Assembly (NCBI GenBank): GCA_040398805.1
Contig: JBBATK010000005.1
Coordinates: forward strand, 67,855-131,854
Reading direction: 5' to 3'
Source of the DNA: JBBATK01 sp040398805
GTDB taxonomy: Bacteria > Bacteroidota > Ignavibacteria > Kapaibacteriales > NICIL-2
Length of the DNA stretch: 64,000 bases
In this document: piece after piece, positions 7,942-17,030 of the stretch
Layout: each line of letters begins with the position of its first letter
Numbering within the stretch: position 1 is the first letter of the stretch
Notes under the pieces: generated by a model
Told to the model about the DNA's origin: nothing
Database searches by the model: none
What the model saw: the letters and a program-made list of their open reading frames with translations, nothing else
Translations under genes and position numbers: made by a program

Positions 7942-10440
7942 ATGCCCGGCGCCACCACCTCTCGACCGCGGAAGAAACCATCGACGTCGCGCGAGCCTCG
8001 CACGCGCTCCCTCACACAACCTGTACGCTTGAAACCGGAGCAATGCCGGTGGGTATGCGACCACCGACAGTTCGATTTCGAATCGACGGCGGACATCAAG
8101 CCGCTGGGAGGAATCGTGGGACAGCATCGGGCTGTCGAAGCCATCGAGCTGGGAGCGGAGATCCTCTCCCGCGGCTTCAACATCTTCGTCATGAGTCTGC
8201 TGGGTACCGGACGTTTGACGACCATCCAATCCGTCCTGAAGCGCGTCATGACCACGCACCGCACCGTGGTGGACTACGCCTACGTGCACAACTTCAAGAA
8301 TCCGGACATGCCGCGCCTGCTCAAGTTCGATGCCGGAGACGGAGCGGTCTTCGCCAAGGCCATGGATGCGAATATCCGTCAGCTCCGACAGCGCATCCAA
8401 CAGCTCTTCGAGTCGCCCGCCTTCCGTCGCAGTAGGAACAAGCTCCTGGAAAAATTCCGTCATCAGGAACAGCGGGTAGCTCAGCGCTTCGATACCTCCT
8501 TGCGAAAGAGCGGTTTCACCCTCGGTCAGATACAACGGGAGGACGGGAATACCGAGCAGGAGATATTCCTCATCCACGGCGGCGAGACGCACCCGGTCGA
8601 GGCCCTGGAGAGCCTGGTGGCAGCAGGGAAAATGACCGCTCAGCATGCCGACAAGCTTTTGGGCATGTATGGCGCCTTCCGTAACGAGCTTCTCGATGTG
8701 GCGCGACGTCAGCTCCTTATCGCACAGGAGTTCCGTCAGGAGTTGCTCACGCACGACCGTAAGCGCGCGAGCGCATTCGTGCGGGACATCTTCGCGGACG
8801 AACGTCGGACCTTCAAGGACAAGGACGTGCTCGAGTATCTGAAAGAATGCGAGGCGGACCTTCTGGAGAACATCGAGATCTTCACGGCACTGCCCACCGG
8901 TGATCATCAGGACCAGATGCTGCCATCGGGGATTTCCGTGGCCGACAAGCTCCTCCAGTACACCGTGAACGTGGTACTGGATAACTCTGCCACGAAGGAG
9001 CCGCCTGTCCTTATCGAGACCTATCCCACCTACGTGAACCTGTTCGGTACCATCGAGAAGAAGATGGACAAGAACGGGTACGTGAAGACGGACTTCACGC
9101 AGATCAAGGCGGGAGCGCTCTTGCGGGCCGACGGCGGCTATCTCATCGTCAACGCCGTCGATCTTCTGCATGACGATACGGTGTGGCAGAACCTGAAGAG
9201 GTTGTTGCTGTATGGTCGTTTGGAGATACAATCCGTGGATTCCGGGGTGCTTTCCCATTCCGCACTGAAGCCGAATCATATCGACAGCAACGTGAAGGTG
9301 ATCATGCTTGGCGACTACGATACGTACATGTGGTTGTACGAGCATGAGCCGGACTTCAAGAAGATGTTTAAAATTCCCGCGGAGTTCGATTACGAGACCG
9401 ATAGGGGTCCGAAGATGATCGATAACTACGCCCGCTTCATCGCCAAGCTATGCAGCGAGGAGAACCTTCCCCATGCCAACCCGCATGGTGTGGCGGCCAT
9501 CATCGAGTGGGCCGTGGCGCAGACGGAGGATAAGGACAAGATCACGATCAATTTCTCCGAGGTGGCGGACCTGATACGGGAGGCCGCGTTCTTCGCATCG
9601 AAGGACGGCAAGCGGCGCATCAACCGGTTGTATGTGGACAGGGCCATCGAGAAACGTCAACGCCGCACGGAACTGCAGGACCACAAGATCCAAAGTCAGA
9701 TCCACCGCGGTACGGTGCTTATCGATACCACCGGACGACGGGTGGGTCAAATCAACGGACTCACCGTGTACAGCACCGGCCTCATCTCCTTCGGTAAGCC
9801 CGCGCGCATCAGCGTCACCACCGGTGCCGGTGCGTCGGGCCTGGTGAACATCGAACGGGAAGCGGATTTCAGCGGTAACATCCACACGAAGGGGGTGTAT
9901 ATCATCGGCGGTCTGCTCCGCCGGCTCTTCGCCCAGCGACGTCCTCTGACGCTGACCGCCACCATCGCGTTCGAGCAGAGCTACGGCGGCATCGACGGTG
10001 ACAGTGCAAGCGCTGCGGAGATGTATGCGCTCATCTCCTCGCTCTCGGGCGTGCCCATCCAACAGAACATCGCCTGCACGGGGAGCATCAACCAGTTGGG
10101 CGACATCCAACCGGTGGGCGGTGTGAACGAAAAGATCAAAGGCTTCTTCGAGATATGCGCCAAACGAGGTCTCACCGGCGCGCAAGGGGTGATCATCCCT
10201 GCGCAGAACGTCGTGGACCTCATGCTCGATGAACGGATCATCTCCGCCATCCGCGCACGGAAATTCCATATCTATCCCATCGAACGTCTGGAGCAGGGTG
10301 CGGAGATCCTCATGGAAATGCCTGCGGGCTCGATGCGGTCGGACCATTCCTATGCCGAGGGGACATTGTTCCACAAGGTCGATCAGCGCTTGGAAGAACT
10401 GTATGCCGTGGCCCTGCGCTGGCAGTCCGGACTCGTCTGA
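7942..10440 (+). CDS. Lon-like ATP-dependent protease (AAA_32 / LonC-type)
   Basis: The 832-aa protein belongs to the group with an N-terminal AAA_32 region and a C-terminal Lon peptidase domain, distinct from classical LonA. The C-terminal part holds the Ser-Lys dyad context: GGIDGDSASAAEMYALISSL with the catalytic Ser, and the Lys in GGVNEKIKGF. SFGKPARISVTTGAGASG marks the start of the peptidase domain. An alternative Walker-like loop appears near SLLGTGRLTTIQ (about residues 91-102), which lacks the canonical Gly-Lys-Thr, as is usual in this subgroup. The role is cytosolic degradation of unfolded or regulatory proteins. It is preceded by its own promoter-like element and is monocistronic. 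Confidence 0.9.
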   Translation: MPGATTSRPRKKPSTSREPRTRSLTQPVRLKPEQCRWVCDHRQFDFESTADIKPLGGIVGQHRAVEAIELGAEILSRGFNIFVMSLLGTGRLTTIQSVLKRVMTTHRTVVDYAYVHNFKNPDMPRLLKFDAGDGAVFAKAMDANIRQLRQRIQQLFESPAFRRSRNKLLEKFRHQEQRVAQRFDTSLRKSGFTLGQIQREDGNTEQEIFLIHGGETHPVEALESLVAAGKMTAQHADKLLGMYGAFRNELLDVARRQLLIAQEFRQELLTHDRKRASAFVRDIFADERRTFKDKDVLEYLKECEADLLENIEIFTALPTGDHQDQMLPSGISVADKLLQYTVNVVLDNSATKEPPVLIETYPTYVNLFGTIEKKMDKNGYVKTDFTQIKAGALLRADGGYLIVNAVDLLHDDTVWQNLKRLLLYGRLEIQSVDSGVLSHSALKPNHIDSNVKVIMLGDYDTYMWLYEHEPDFKKMFKIPAEFDYETDRGPKMIDNYARFIAKLCSEENLPHANPHGVAAIIEWAVAQTEDKDKITINFSEVADLIREAAFFASKDGKRRINRLYVDRAIEKRQRRTELQDHKIQSQIHRGTVLIDTTGRRVGQINGLTVYSTGLISFGKPARISVTTGAGASGLVNIEREADFSGNIHTKGVYIIGGLLRRLFAQRRPLTLTATIAFEQSYGGIDGDSASAAEMYALISSLSGVPIQQNIACTGSINQLGDIQPVGGVNEKIKGFFEICAKRGLTGAQGVIIPAQNVVDLMLDERIISAIRARKFHIYPIERLEQGAEILMEMPAGSMRSDHSYAEGTLFHKVDQRLEELYAVALRWQSGLV

Positions 10441-10494
10441 TCGGACGACGCGTCGGTGGCGGATAGTCTCGGGCGCACACCGGTGCCGGTGCGC

Positions 10495-10524
10495 AGGAAA
10501 AAAGGTGATAGGAAAAAAGGTGAT
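10495..10524 (+). repeat. tandem duplication of a 15-base unit
   Basis: AGGAAAAAAGGTGAT occurs twice head to tail between the protease gene and rpe, just after an imperfect GC-rich hairpin (GCGCAC...GTGCGC, about 10473-10494). The A-tracts could bend DNA upstream of the rpe promoter; the role is not known. Confidence 0.75.
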
Positions 10525-10595
10525 ATCTTGTCCGGTGCGTTGCCCCTGATACGGCGCTCGCATGCGGTGTTCACGACCATGAAAGGCGCTTCTCC

Positions 10596-11279
10596 ATGTC
10601 TCATCCATTGCAGCTGGCTCCCTCGCTTCTGTCGGCGGATTTCTCGTGTTTGCGCGACGACGTGCAACGGTGTGCGGAAGCCGGAGCGGATATCCTTCAT
10701 ATCGATGTCATGGACGGACACTTTGTCCCCAACATCACCATCGGACCTCTCGTCGTGAAAGCCCTGCGTCCGCACTCCGACCTCATTTTCGATTGCCATC
10801 TCATGATCAGCAACCCCGATGCGTACATCGGCGCGTTTGCCGATGCGGGAGCGCAGTGGATATCCGTCCATGCGGAGGCCTGTACGCATCTGCATCGCAC
10901 GCTCCAAAGCATCCGTGCCCGAGGCTGTAAGGCAGGAGTGGTATGCAATCCCGCAACACCGCTGGAATACGCGACCGCAGCTGCGGAGTATGCGGACTTC
11001 ATCCTTTTGATGTCGGTGAACCCCGGGTTCGGCGGACAGGAGTTCATCCCGTCGTTCTATCGTCGATGCACCGAGCTCCGGTCGTGGCTCGACACCCACG
11101 ATTGCGGTCACGTGCAGATCGAAGTGGACGGAGGCGTGAAACCCGACAACGCCGAGCGTATCGTTCGCGCGGGAGCCAACATCCTTGTCAGCGGCAACGG
11201 CGTGTTCTCCGGCGATCTTCTCACGAACATGAAAGCCTTGCGCGCCGCCGCCCATGCGGGTCGGACGTCCCTTGCCTGA
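10596..11279 (+). CDS. rpe: ribulose-phosphate 3-epimerase
   Basis: At 227 residues it is a TIM-barrel epimerase of the pentose phosphate pathway interconverting ribulose 5-phosphate and xylulose 5-phosphate. Visible motifs are LAPSLLSADF at the N-terminus, HIDVMDGHFVPN with the catalytic Asp and metal His, and MSVNPGFGGQEF, followed by VDGGV near residue 180. All are diagnostic. The ATG at 10596 directly precedes the conserved N-terminus. It is followed by mazG after 60 bases and may be co-transcribed. Confidence 0.96.
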   Translation: MSHPLQLAPSLLSADFSCLRDDVQRCAEAGADILHIDVMDGHFVPNITIGPLVVKALRPHSDLIFDCHLMISNPDAYIGAFADAGAQWISVHAEACTHLHRTLQSIRARGCKAGVVCNPATPLEYATAAAEYADFILLMSVNPGFGGQEFIPSFYRRCTELRSWLDTHDCGHVQIEVDGGVKPDNAERIVRAGANILVSGNGVFSGDLLTNMKALRAAAHAGRTSLA

Positions 11280-11339
11280 CATGCCGGCGGAAGCGGCATA
11301 TTCACGATCTCTTTCCTCAACCCGAGCATCTTCATCACC

Positions 11340-12140
11340 ATGGCCAGAAACGTACCAGCACCCACCGATCCGACGTCACATCTCGATCAGTTCGCCGCCT
11401 TCGTCGAGATCGTCCGCATCCTCCGGACGGATTGTCCGTGGGACCGTGAGCAGACGCATGAGTCCATCTCGCACCTTCTCATCGAGGAGGCATACGAGAC
11501 GCTCGATGCCATCCGCGACAAGAACGACGAGGAACTGTCCAAAGAGCTTGGCGACCTGCTCCTTCATGTCGTCATGCATTCCGTCCTCGCTGAAGAGCGC
11601 GGCGCCTTCTCGTTGAACCAGCTCATCGAACGGATCTCCGCCAAGCTCGTCCACCGGCATCCGCACGTGTTCGGCGACACCGATGCGGAGAACACGACGC
11701 AAGTGTTGCAGAACTGGGAGTCGCAGAAGATGAAGGAAGGTCGGACATCGATCCTGGAAGGCGTACCCAAACAGCTTCCCGCGCTGCTTCGCGCTCAGCG
11801 GACTCAGGAGAAAGCGGCGAACGTGGGTTTCGATTGGGACAATCGTGGAGACGTGTGGGCCAAAGTGGAAGAGGAGATCCGCGAACTGAAAGAGGAGATC
11901 TTCAAGAATGATCGCGAGGCCGGAATCGAGGAGTTCGGCGATGTACTCTTCGCGCTTGTCAATGCCGGACGTTTCGAAGGGTATGTGGCAGAGGAGGCAT
12001 TGCAGACGACGACGAACAAATTCACCCGCCGGTTTCAATACATCGAAAAGAGGGCCCGCGAGGAAGGTCGGAACCTGAAGGACATGACGCTTGGAGAAAT
12101 GGACGCGTGGTGGAACGAGGCGAAGGCCTTGAAGATCTGA
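11340..12140 (+). CDS. mazG: nucleoside triphosphate pyrophosphohydrolase MazG
   Basis: The 266-aa protein has the length of E. coli MazG and two MazG-type helical repeats. The first carries CPWDREQTHESI and the EExxE metal-binding pattern (EEAYETLDAI...ELGDLLLHVV). The second has KVEEEIRELKEEI...EFGDVLFALVN. The enzyme hydrolyses (d)NTPs to monophosphates and pyrophosphate, cleaning nucleotide pools and affecting alarmone levels. KAANVGFDWD between the repeats is also family-typical. It converges on crcB 19 bases downstream. Confidence 0.96.
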   Translation: MARNVPAPTDPTSHLDQFAAFVEIVRILRTDCPWDREQTHESISHLLIEEAYETLDAIRDKNDEELSKELGDLLLHVVMHSVLAEERGAFSLNQLIERISAKLVHRHPHVFGDTDAENTTQVLQNWESQKMKEGRTSILEGVPKQLPALLRAQRTQEKAANVGFDWDNRGDVWAKVEEEIRELKEEIFKNDREAGIEEFGDVLFALVNAGRFEGYVAEEALQTTTNKFTRRFQYIEKRAREEGRNLKDMTLGEMDAWWNEAKALKI

Positions 12141-12159
12141 TACCGATGAGCTGCGACGG

Positions 12160-12534
12160 TCAGCTCCATTGGCGCGCCGCCCACATCCCCAGGAGCGTCG
12201 CGGTAAGTCCGAGAACGACGCTGAGGCCGATGTACACGACAGCCACGGACGTATGTCCGTCGCGAAGCAGGGTAAGGGTTTCGATACTGAACGCCGAGAA
12301 GGTGGTGAATCCGCCGCAGAAGCCGGTCGTGAGGAACGCAACGGTGGTGGCAGGGAGCACGGACTGCGTGGTGCGTCCGTAGACGAATCCGATGATGAAA
12401 CTGCCGAGGATGTTCACGAACAGAGTGGCAACGGGAAGCGAGCCGGGGACAGGGGCAGGGAACAGGGACGCGCAGAGGGCACGAGCGATGCTCCCAAGGG
12501 AACCACCGATACCTATCCACAAGAGAGTAGTCAT
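12160..12534 (-). CDS. crcB: fluoride ion channel CrcB/Fluc
   Basis: At 124 residues with four hydrophobic segments it matches dual-topology Fluc channels that export fluoride. GGSLGSIARA near the N-terminus, FVNILGSFIIGF with the conserved Asn, and GFCGGFTTFSAF with the paired Phe-box region and the Na+-site backbone are all present. It lies downstream of the transhydrogenase subunit gene on the same strand with a 44-base gap. I see no fluoride riboswitch in the short space before it. Confidence 0.95.
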   Translation of the reverse strand: MTTLLWIGIGGSLGSIARALCASLFPAPVPGSLPVATLFVNILGSFIIGFVYGRTTQSVLPATTVAFLTTGFCGGFTTFSAFSIETLTLLRDGHTSVAVVYIGLSVVLGLTATLLGMWAARQWS

Positions 12535-12578
12535 GTCACGTCACCAAGGTCGAGGTGCGACGGTTCACCACGGATGGC

Positions 12579-12890
12579 TCACTTCGCTTTCTTTTTGAAC
12601 ATCTCCAGCATGCGGTCTGTCACGACGAAACCGCCGACCACGTTCAATGTTCCGAGAACGACGGCGACGAAGCCGAGGATCATGCCGGAAAGGTTCGCCG
12701 GATCGGTGTGTCCCATGACGATGAGGGCCCCGATGATGACAACGCCGTGAATGGCATTGGCACCGGACATCAGTGGTGTGTGGAGGACGGCCGGAACCTT
12801 GGAAATGACCTCGATACCCACGAAGATGGAGAGGATGACGATGTAGATCATCTCGATGTGAGCGGAGATGAAAAGCAAGATGTCGTTCAT
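12579..12890 (-). CDS. pntA2: NAD(P) transhydrogenase subunit alpha part 2 (membrane subunit)
   Basis: At 103 residues with three hydrophobic segments it matches the PntA C-terminal membrane piece (PntAA2/PntAB) found in species with split alpha subunits. The diagnostic stretch is ISKVPAVLHTPLMSGANAIHG, followed by a hydrophobic helix and NVVGGFVVTDRMLEMFKKK. The complex couples hydride transfer between NADH and NADP+ to proton flow. The usual partners, pntA part 1 and pntB, are not adjacent, which is unusual since the three normally form an operon. The C-terminus is intact, so this does not look like debris. Confidence 0.93.
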   Translation of the reverse strand: MNDILLFISAHIEMIYIVILSIFVGIEVISKVPAVLHTPLMSGANAIHGVVIIGALIVMGHTDPANLSGMILGFVAVVLGTLNVVGGFVVTDRMLEMFKKKAK

Positions 12891-12913
12891 GGCGTTCCGT
12901 TCGTTAGTGTGGG

Positions 12914-12922
12914 CGCAATTTA
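12914..12922 (-). promoter_or_regulatory. promoter-like TAAATTGCG element
   Basis: Read on the minus strand, TAAATTGCG lies 23 bases upstream of the transhydrogenase subunit start. The identical nonamer sits at the same strand and a similar distance before thyA (20505-20513), which supports a shared -10-type promoter element. Confidence 0.4.
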
Positions 12923-13002
12923 GGAAGAATCGTGAGGATGCGAGGTCGGAAAATCAGCGTCGGGCGGTTCATGTCACGACACCGTGAGGTTGCCTTGCGT
13001 CG

Positions 13003-13010
13003 TAGTTTTG
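13003..13010 (+). promoter_or_regulatory. promoter-like TAGTTTTG element
   Basis: Exact TAnnTTTG match 47 bases before the kup start at 13058. It places the transcription start downstream of the alternative frame opening at 12932 and so supports the shorter protein. Confidence 0.5.
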
Positions 13011-13057
13011 CACCGCACACGCACCGCACAACCTATCTCCGAACAACCGGCTACCTG

Positions 13058-15043
13058 ATGGAATCGCAACACAATCCGTCTTTCGACCGTGCCACCATGG
13101 CGGGAATCCTCATCACCATGGGTATCGTGTTCGGTGATATCGGAACATCGCCGCTCTACACCCTGTCCGCGATCATCGGCACGCGGATCATTTCGGAAGA
13201 CCTTGCGCTCGGTGCGTTCTCCGCGGTGTTCTGGACGTTGACTTTTCAAACGACCATCAAATACGTCCTCATCACCTTGCGCGCGGACAACCACGGCGAG
13301 GGCGGGATATTCTCCCTGTATGCCCTGGTACGGAAGATGCGCGGTTCGCTCGTCATTCCCGCCATCATCGGCGGAGCATTCCTCCTGGCCGACGGCATCA
13401 TCACCCCTCCCATTTCGGTCGCGTCCGCCATCGAGGGATTGAAAATCTACTATCCCGGACTTTCCACCGAACCGATCGTCATCGCCATCATCGTCCTGCT
13501 CTTCACCATGCAGCAGTTCGGTACGGAAAAGGTCGGCAAGCTCTTCGGTCCGGTCATGCTCGCATGGTTCACCTTCATCGGTTCCATCGGTGCATGGGCC
13601 ATGATGCGGAATCCGCACATCCTTGCGGCGTTCAATCCCTACTACGCCTTCCACATGATCAGCAGTCTGCCCAACGGCTTCTTCATCCTCGGCGGTGTGT
13701 TCCTCTGCACGACGGGAGCCGAGGCGTTGTATTCGGACCTCGGTCATTGCGGCAGGGCGAACATGCGGGTGTCGTGGAGTTATGTGAAGCTGTGTCTGTT
13801 GCTGAGTTACGCCGGGCAGTGCGCATGGCTGCTCGATCACGTCGGTTCGCCCCTTACGGAGCGTCCCTTCTTCGCCATCGTCCCCGAGTCCCTTCTCGTG
13901 TTCTCCATCGCCCTTGCCACCTTCGCGACCATCATCGCAAGCCAGGCACTGATCAGCGGCTCCTACACCCTGATCAACGAGGCCATGCAGCTCAGTCTGT
14001 GGTTCAAGACCAAAGTGGTGTTCCCGACGAACATCCGCGGTCAGATCTACATTCCCCGACTCAATTGGACGCTCATGGTGGGCTGTATCGTCGTCGTCCT
14101 GTATTTCCAGGAGTCCAAACACATGGAAGCGGCATACGGCTTGGCCATCACGCTGACCATGCTCATGACGACGATCCTCATCACGATGTACCTGATACGC
14201 GAGAACACCTCCAAGTTCCTCGTTGCCGGTGCCTTGTTCGTGTTCGCGTCGGTGGAGCTCTCGTTCCTTGCGGCGAACTCGGTCAAGATCATGGAGGGTG
14301 GCTGGTTCAGCATCGCCATCGGTGCCTTGCTCAGTCTTATCATGTACGTCATCTACCGTGCCAAGCGCATCCGCGACCGTCTCACCGATTTCGTGCCTCT
14401 CGACGTGTTCGTCGAGGTGCTCGAACAACTCAGTCATGATGATACCGTCCCGAAGTTCTCGACGCACCTTGTGTATCTGACAGCGTCGTCGAATCCCGGC
14501 GAGGTGGAGCAGGTTGCCATCGACTCCATCATCCGACGTTCCCCGAAGAGAGCGGATATCTATTGGTTCGTCAACGTCACGACCACCGACCAGCCCTACG
14601 GAGCCAGCTACAGCAAGCAGATCCTGGACATCGATCAGGAGAGCGCGACACGGGTGGATGTCATCTATGTGCGGTTCAATCTCGGCTTCCGCGTCGAGCC
14701 GCGTTTGAACATCATGTTCCGTGCGGTGGTGCAGGACATGGTGAAGCGCAAGGAGATCGATATCGTGAGCCGATACAAATCGCTTCAGCGGGTCAATGCC
14801 ATGGGAGATTTCCGTTTCGTCATCTTCCGTCGGTATCTGTCTAACGACAACGACCTGCGGCCTTCGGAAAAACTCATCATGGACGGCTACTTCGTGCTGA
14901 ATCGTCTGGCGGTGTCGAATCAGGAGTATTTCGGACTCGACACCAGCAACGTTCTCGTAGAGAACGTGCCGCTCATCATCGCACCGCCGCAGTCGTACTC
15001 GCTTGAGCGCGACGATTCGCCGTTCGTCCGAACCAACGATTGA
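13058..15043 (+). CDS. kup: low-affinity potassium uptake protein, KUP/HAK/KT family
   Basis: The 661-aa protein starts with the family signature GIVFGDIGTSPLYTL about 18 residues after the chosen ATG. Then come DNHGEGGIFSLYALVR, ADGIITPPISVASAIEGLK, multiple membrane helices and a cytoplasmic C-terminal domain of about 170 residues. It imports K+ with protons. A frame opening at 12932 adds 42 Arg-rich residues upstream of a promoter-like element and is rejected. It ends 12 bases before murI, so the two may be co-transcribed. Confidence 0.95.
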   Translation: MESQHNPSFDRATMAGILITMGIVFGDIGTSPLYTLSAIIGTRIISEDLALGAFSAVFWTLTFQTTIKYVLITLRADNHGEGGIFSLYALVRKMRGSLVIPAIIGGAFLLADGIITPPISVASAIEGLKIYYPGLSTEPIVIAIIVLLFTMQQFGTEKVGKLFGPVMLAWFTFIGSIGAWAMMRNPHILAAFNPYYAFHMISSLPNGFFILGGVFLCTTGAEALYSDLGHCGRANMRVSWSYVKLCLLLSYAGQCAWLLDHVGSPLTERPFFAIVPESLLVFSIALATFATIIASQALISGSYTLINEAMQLSLWFKTKVVFPTNIRGQIYIPRLNWTLMVGCIVVVLYFQESKHMEAAYGLAITLTMLMTTILITMYLIRENTSKFLVAGALFVFASVELSFLAANSVKIMEGGWFSIAIGALLSLIMYVIYRAKRIRDRLTDFVPLDVFVEVLEQLSHDDTVPKFSTHLVYLTASSNPGEVEQVAIDSIIRRSPKRADIYWFVNVTTTDQPYGASYSKQILDIDQESATRVDVIYVRFNLGFRVEPRLNIMFRAVVQDMVKRKEIDIVSRYKSLQRVNAMGDFRFVIFRRYLSNDNDLRPSEKLIMDGYFVLNRLAVSNQEYFGLDTSNVLVENVPLIIAPPQSYSLERDDSPFVRTND

Positions 15044-15055
15044 TCCGTCACAACG

Positions 15056-15880
15056 ATGAATCCCTCTCAACCCATAGGCGTTTTCGATTCCGGTGTCGGC
15101 GGACTCAGCGTGCTCAAGCACTTGGTACGCGTCATGCCGTCGGAACGGTATGTGTATCTGGGTGATACGGCGCGCGTTCCCTATGGCAACAAATCCACCG
15201 AGACGGTACGGATGTACTCCCGGCAATGTGCCGAGTTTCTGCTGCACCACGACGTGAAGCTCATCATCATTGCATGCAACAGTGCTTCCTCCGTAGCCCT
15301 CGATACCGTGCGCGCGTGCAGTCCCGTGCCCGTGATCGGCGTGATCGAACCGAGCGCTCATGCGGCCTGCCAGGCCACGAGGAATAACATCGTCGGTGTC
15401 ATCGGTACCCGAGCGACCGTCGGCAGCGAGGCCTATGCCAAAGCCATCGCGGCGGAAGCCGATCACGCTCCTGTCCGCGTGGTCTCCCAATCCTGTCCGC
15501 TCTTCGTCCCTCTTGCAGAAGAAGGGTGGACCGCCCATCCCGCTTCCCGCGCCATCGCCGTCGAATACATGAAACCCCTTCGCGATGCGGGCGCTGATAC
15601 CGTCGTGCTCGGATGCACGCATTATCCGCTGTTGCAGGATATCATTCACGACGCCATTCCGGATGCCACCCTCATCGATCCCGGGTATTATGCCGCCATG
15701 GAAGCCCGCACCGTCCTTGCGTCCATGGACGCGCTTCATCCGGATCAATCCGTTCCGAAAACCGATATCGAGTTCTATGTCACCGATATCCCCGCCACCT
15801 TCTCCCAGGTGGCGAAGGTCTTCCTCGGTTTCGATGTCGCCGCCCCGAAGCAGGCCGTCATCGATGATCACTCCCGGTAG
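15056..15880 (+). CDS. murI: glutamate racemase
   Basis: At 274 residues it has all landmarks of MurI, which makes D-glutamate for peptidoglycan. GVFDSGVGGLSVLKHL carries the catalytic-site Asp and Ser. ACNSASS contains the first catalytic Cys, and GCTHYPLL holds the second catalytic Cys and His. The ATG at 15056 lies 12 bases after kup. Nothing indicates a diverged hydantoin or Asp racemase. Confidence 0.97.
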   Translation: MNPSQPIGVFDSGVGGLSVLKHLVRVMPSERYVYLGDTARVPYGNKSTETVRMYSRQCAEFLLHHDVKLIIIACNSASSVALDTVRACSPVPVIGVIEPSAHAACQATRNNIVGVIGTRATVGSEAYAKAIAAEADHAPVRVVSQSCPLFVPLAEEGWTAHPASRAIAVEYMKPLRDAGADTVVLGCTHYPLLQDIIHDAIPDATLIDPGYYAAMEARTVLASMDALHPDQSVPKTDIEFYVTDIPATFSQVAKVFLGFDVAAPKQAVIDDHSR

Positions 15881-15976
15881 ATTAAACCGCAGGCGACGCT
15901 TCCCCGTCCAACATCAACAGGATTGTTTTCACGGATACCGGATGACGGACGCTTGACGCGCGACACGTTTATGCCG

Positions 15977-15984
15977 TATTCTTG
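15977..15984 (+). promoter_or_regulatory. near-match promoter-like TATTCTTG
   Basis: Seven of eight positions match TAnnTTTG, 46 bases before the exported-protein start at 16030. Weak evidence alone, but in keeping with the spacing of the exact matches elsewhere in the window. Confidence 0.3.
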
Positions 15985-16029
15985 TCCATGGTCTGCCGTC
16001 ATCAAGATTCTTCTCACGTGGAGGTTGTC

Positions 16030-16992
16030 ATGAAAACGTTTCTCTCGGAACATCGGTTCCTTTTCCGGCTCATCGCATGCGCATGCGTTGCCATCGTCTC
16101 CTGTTCCGTCGCCGGAACATCTGTCCGTGCACAGCAGACCTCGTGCAAGGAAGAGATCCGTGCATGGGCGGTGAAGGAGATGGTCCCGACCATCCGTGGG
16201 TGGAAGAACGAGTTCGATGCCACGCTCAGTACGGACGAGTTGTCGCACTTGAACAACCTGCGCATCAAGGCGCGTCCCCTTCGTGAACGACGAAACGATC
16301 TCATGCGGCGGATGGCATCCGTTGCCCGGACACAGGACGAGCAGGCGGGTGACGCGTTGCGGAAGGAATTCCGGACGCTGCGGAGCGATTGGGAAGAGCT
16401 GGTGGACCAGCTCATACCGATAGCGCGCAGGCACCGTGCGGACCTCGTGGCCTTGGGTGCAAAAGCCAAACCTCTGGCACGGGAGTGGCGTGCTGCGCTC
16501 CGCGTGAAGATACAGGACTGTATTGCGGCTCAGCCGGCCGACAGTAAGCTCCGCTCCGAGAAGGTCACCGGATTCTTGCGCGACTTCCTCTCGGATGAGC
16601 ATCAGGAGAGTCCGAACATGCGCAAGCGAGCAGCCGTTCGTTTCCTCTTGTGGGACGGACAGACCCTTCCCCAGGAGGATGTCGCTGAAACGGAGGCGTT
16701 GCCCGGCGACCGGATACACCTGAGCGGTACGTTCACCCTCTCGCAATGTTCACCGAATCCCGTTTCGGGTTCGCAGACGTCCGTCCGCTTCACCCTCTCG
16801 AAGTCCGATAACGTCAAAGTATCCGTGCTCGATATTCATGGCAGTGAAGTGGACGTCGTGGCCGATCGCCAATTCGCCGCGGGAACGAATGTGCTCGATG
16901 TGAATACGGGCTCGCTGCCGAACGGACAGTATTCCATCCGGCTCGTGTGCTCGGAAGGTATGCTCTACACCTCGATGATCGTCAGCCGATAG
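16030..16992 (+). CDS. secreted helical protein with T9SS type A sorting domain, 320 aa
   Basis: A Lys-initiated signal peptide (hydrophobic core LIACACVAIVSCSVAG, probable cleavage after VRAQ) is followed by a charged, helical middle region (about residues 35-215). The last 80 residues have the type IX secretion C-terminal domain pattern: SPNPVSGSQTSVRFTL, then VSVLDIHGSEV, LPNGQYSIRLVCS and a terminal Ile-Val-Ser-Arg. The protein should be exported by Sec, then carried across the outer membrane and attached to the surface or released. The function of the middle is unknown. The start at 16030 places a Met directly before the signal. It lies 38 bases upstream of the monooxygenase-like gene, which is also a T9SS substrate. 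Confidence 0.8.
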   Translation: MKTFLSEHRFLFRLIACACVAIVSCSVAGTSVRAQQTSCKEEIRAWAVKEMVPTIRGWKNEFDATLSTDELSHLNNLRIKARPLRERRNDLMRRMASVARTQDEQAGDALRKEFRTLRSDWEELVDQLIPIARRHRADLVALGAKAKPLAREWRAALRVKIQDCIAAQPADSKLRSEKVTGFLRDFLSDEHQESPNMRKRAAVRFLLWDGQTLPQEDVAETEALPGDRIHLSGTFTLSQCSPNPVSGSQTSVRFTLSKSDNVKVSVLDIHGSEVDVVADRQFAAGTNVLDVNTGSLPNGQYSIRLVCSEGMLYTSMIVSR

Positions 16993-17030
16993 TCGGCAAG
17001 CGCCCTCATTTCCTTCACGCAGACAACGTC

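Noticed and set aside
7714..9345. 543-codon open frame antisense to the Lon-like protease
   Set aside because: Shadow composition and crosses the start of a well-supported gene and the small DUF2892 gene.
12974..15871. 965-codon open frame on the minus strand across kup and murI
   Set aside because: Composition is dominated by His, Arg, Gly and Asp with no motifs, as expected of a shadow frame opposite GC-rich coding DNA; both plus-strand genes are unmistakable.
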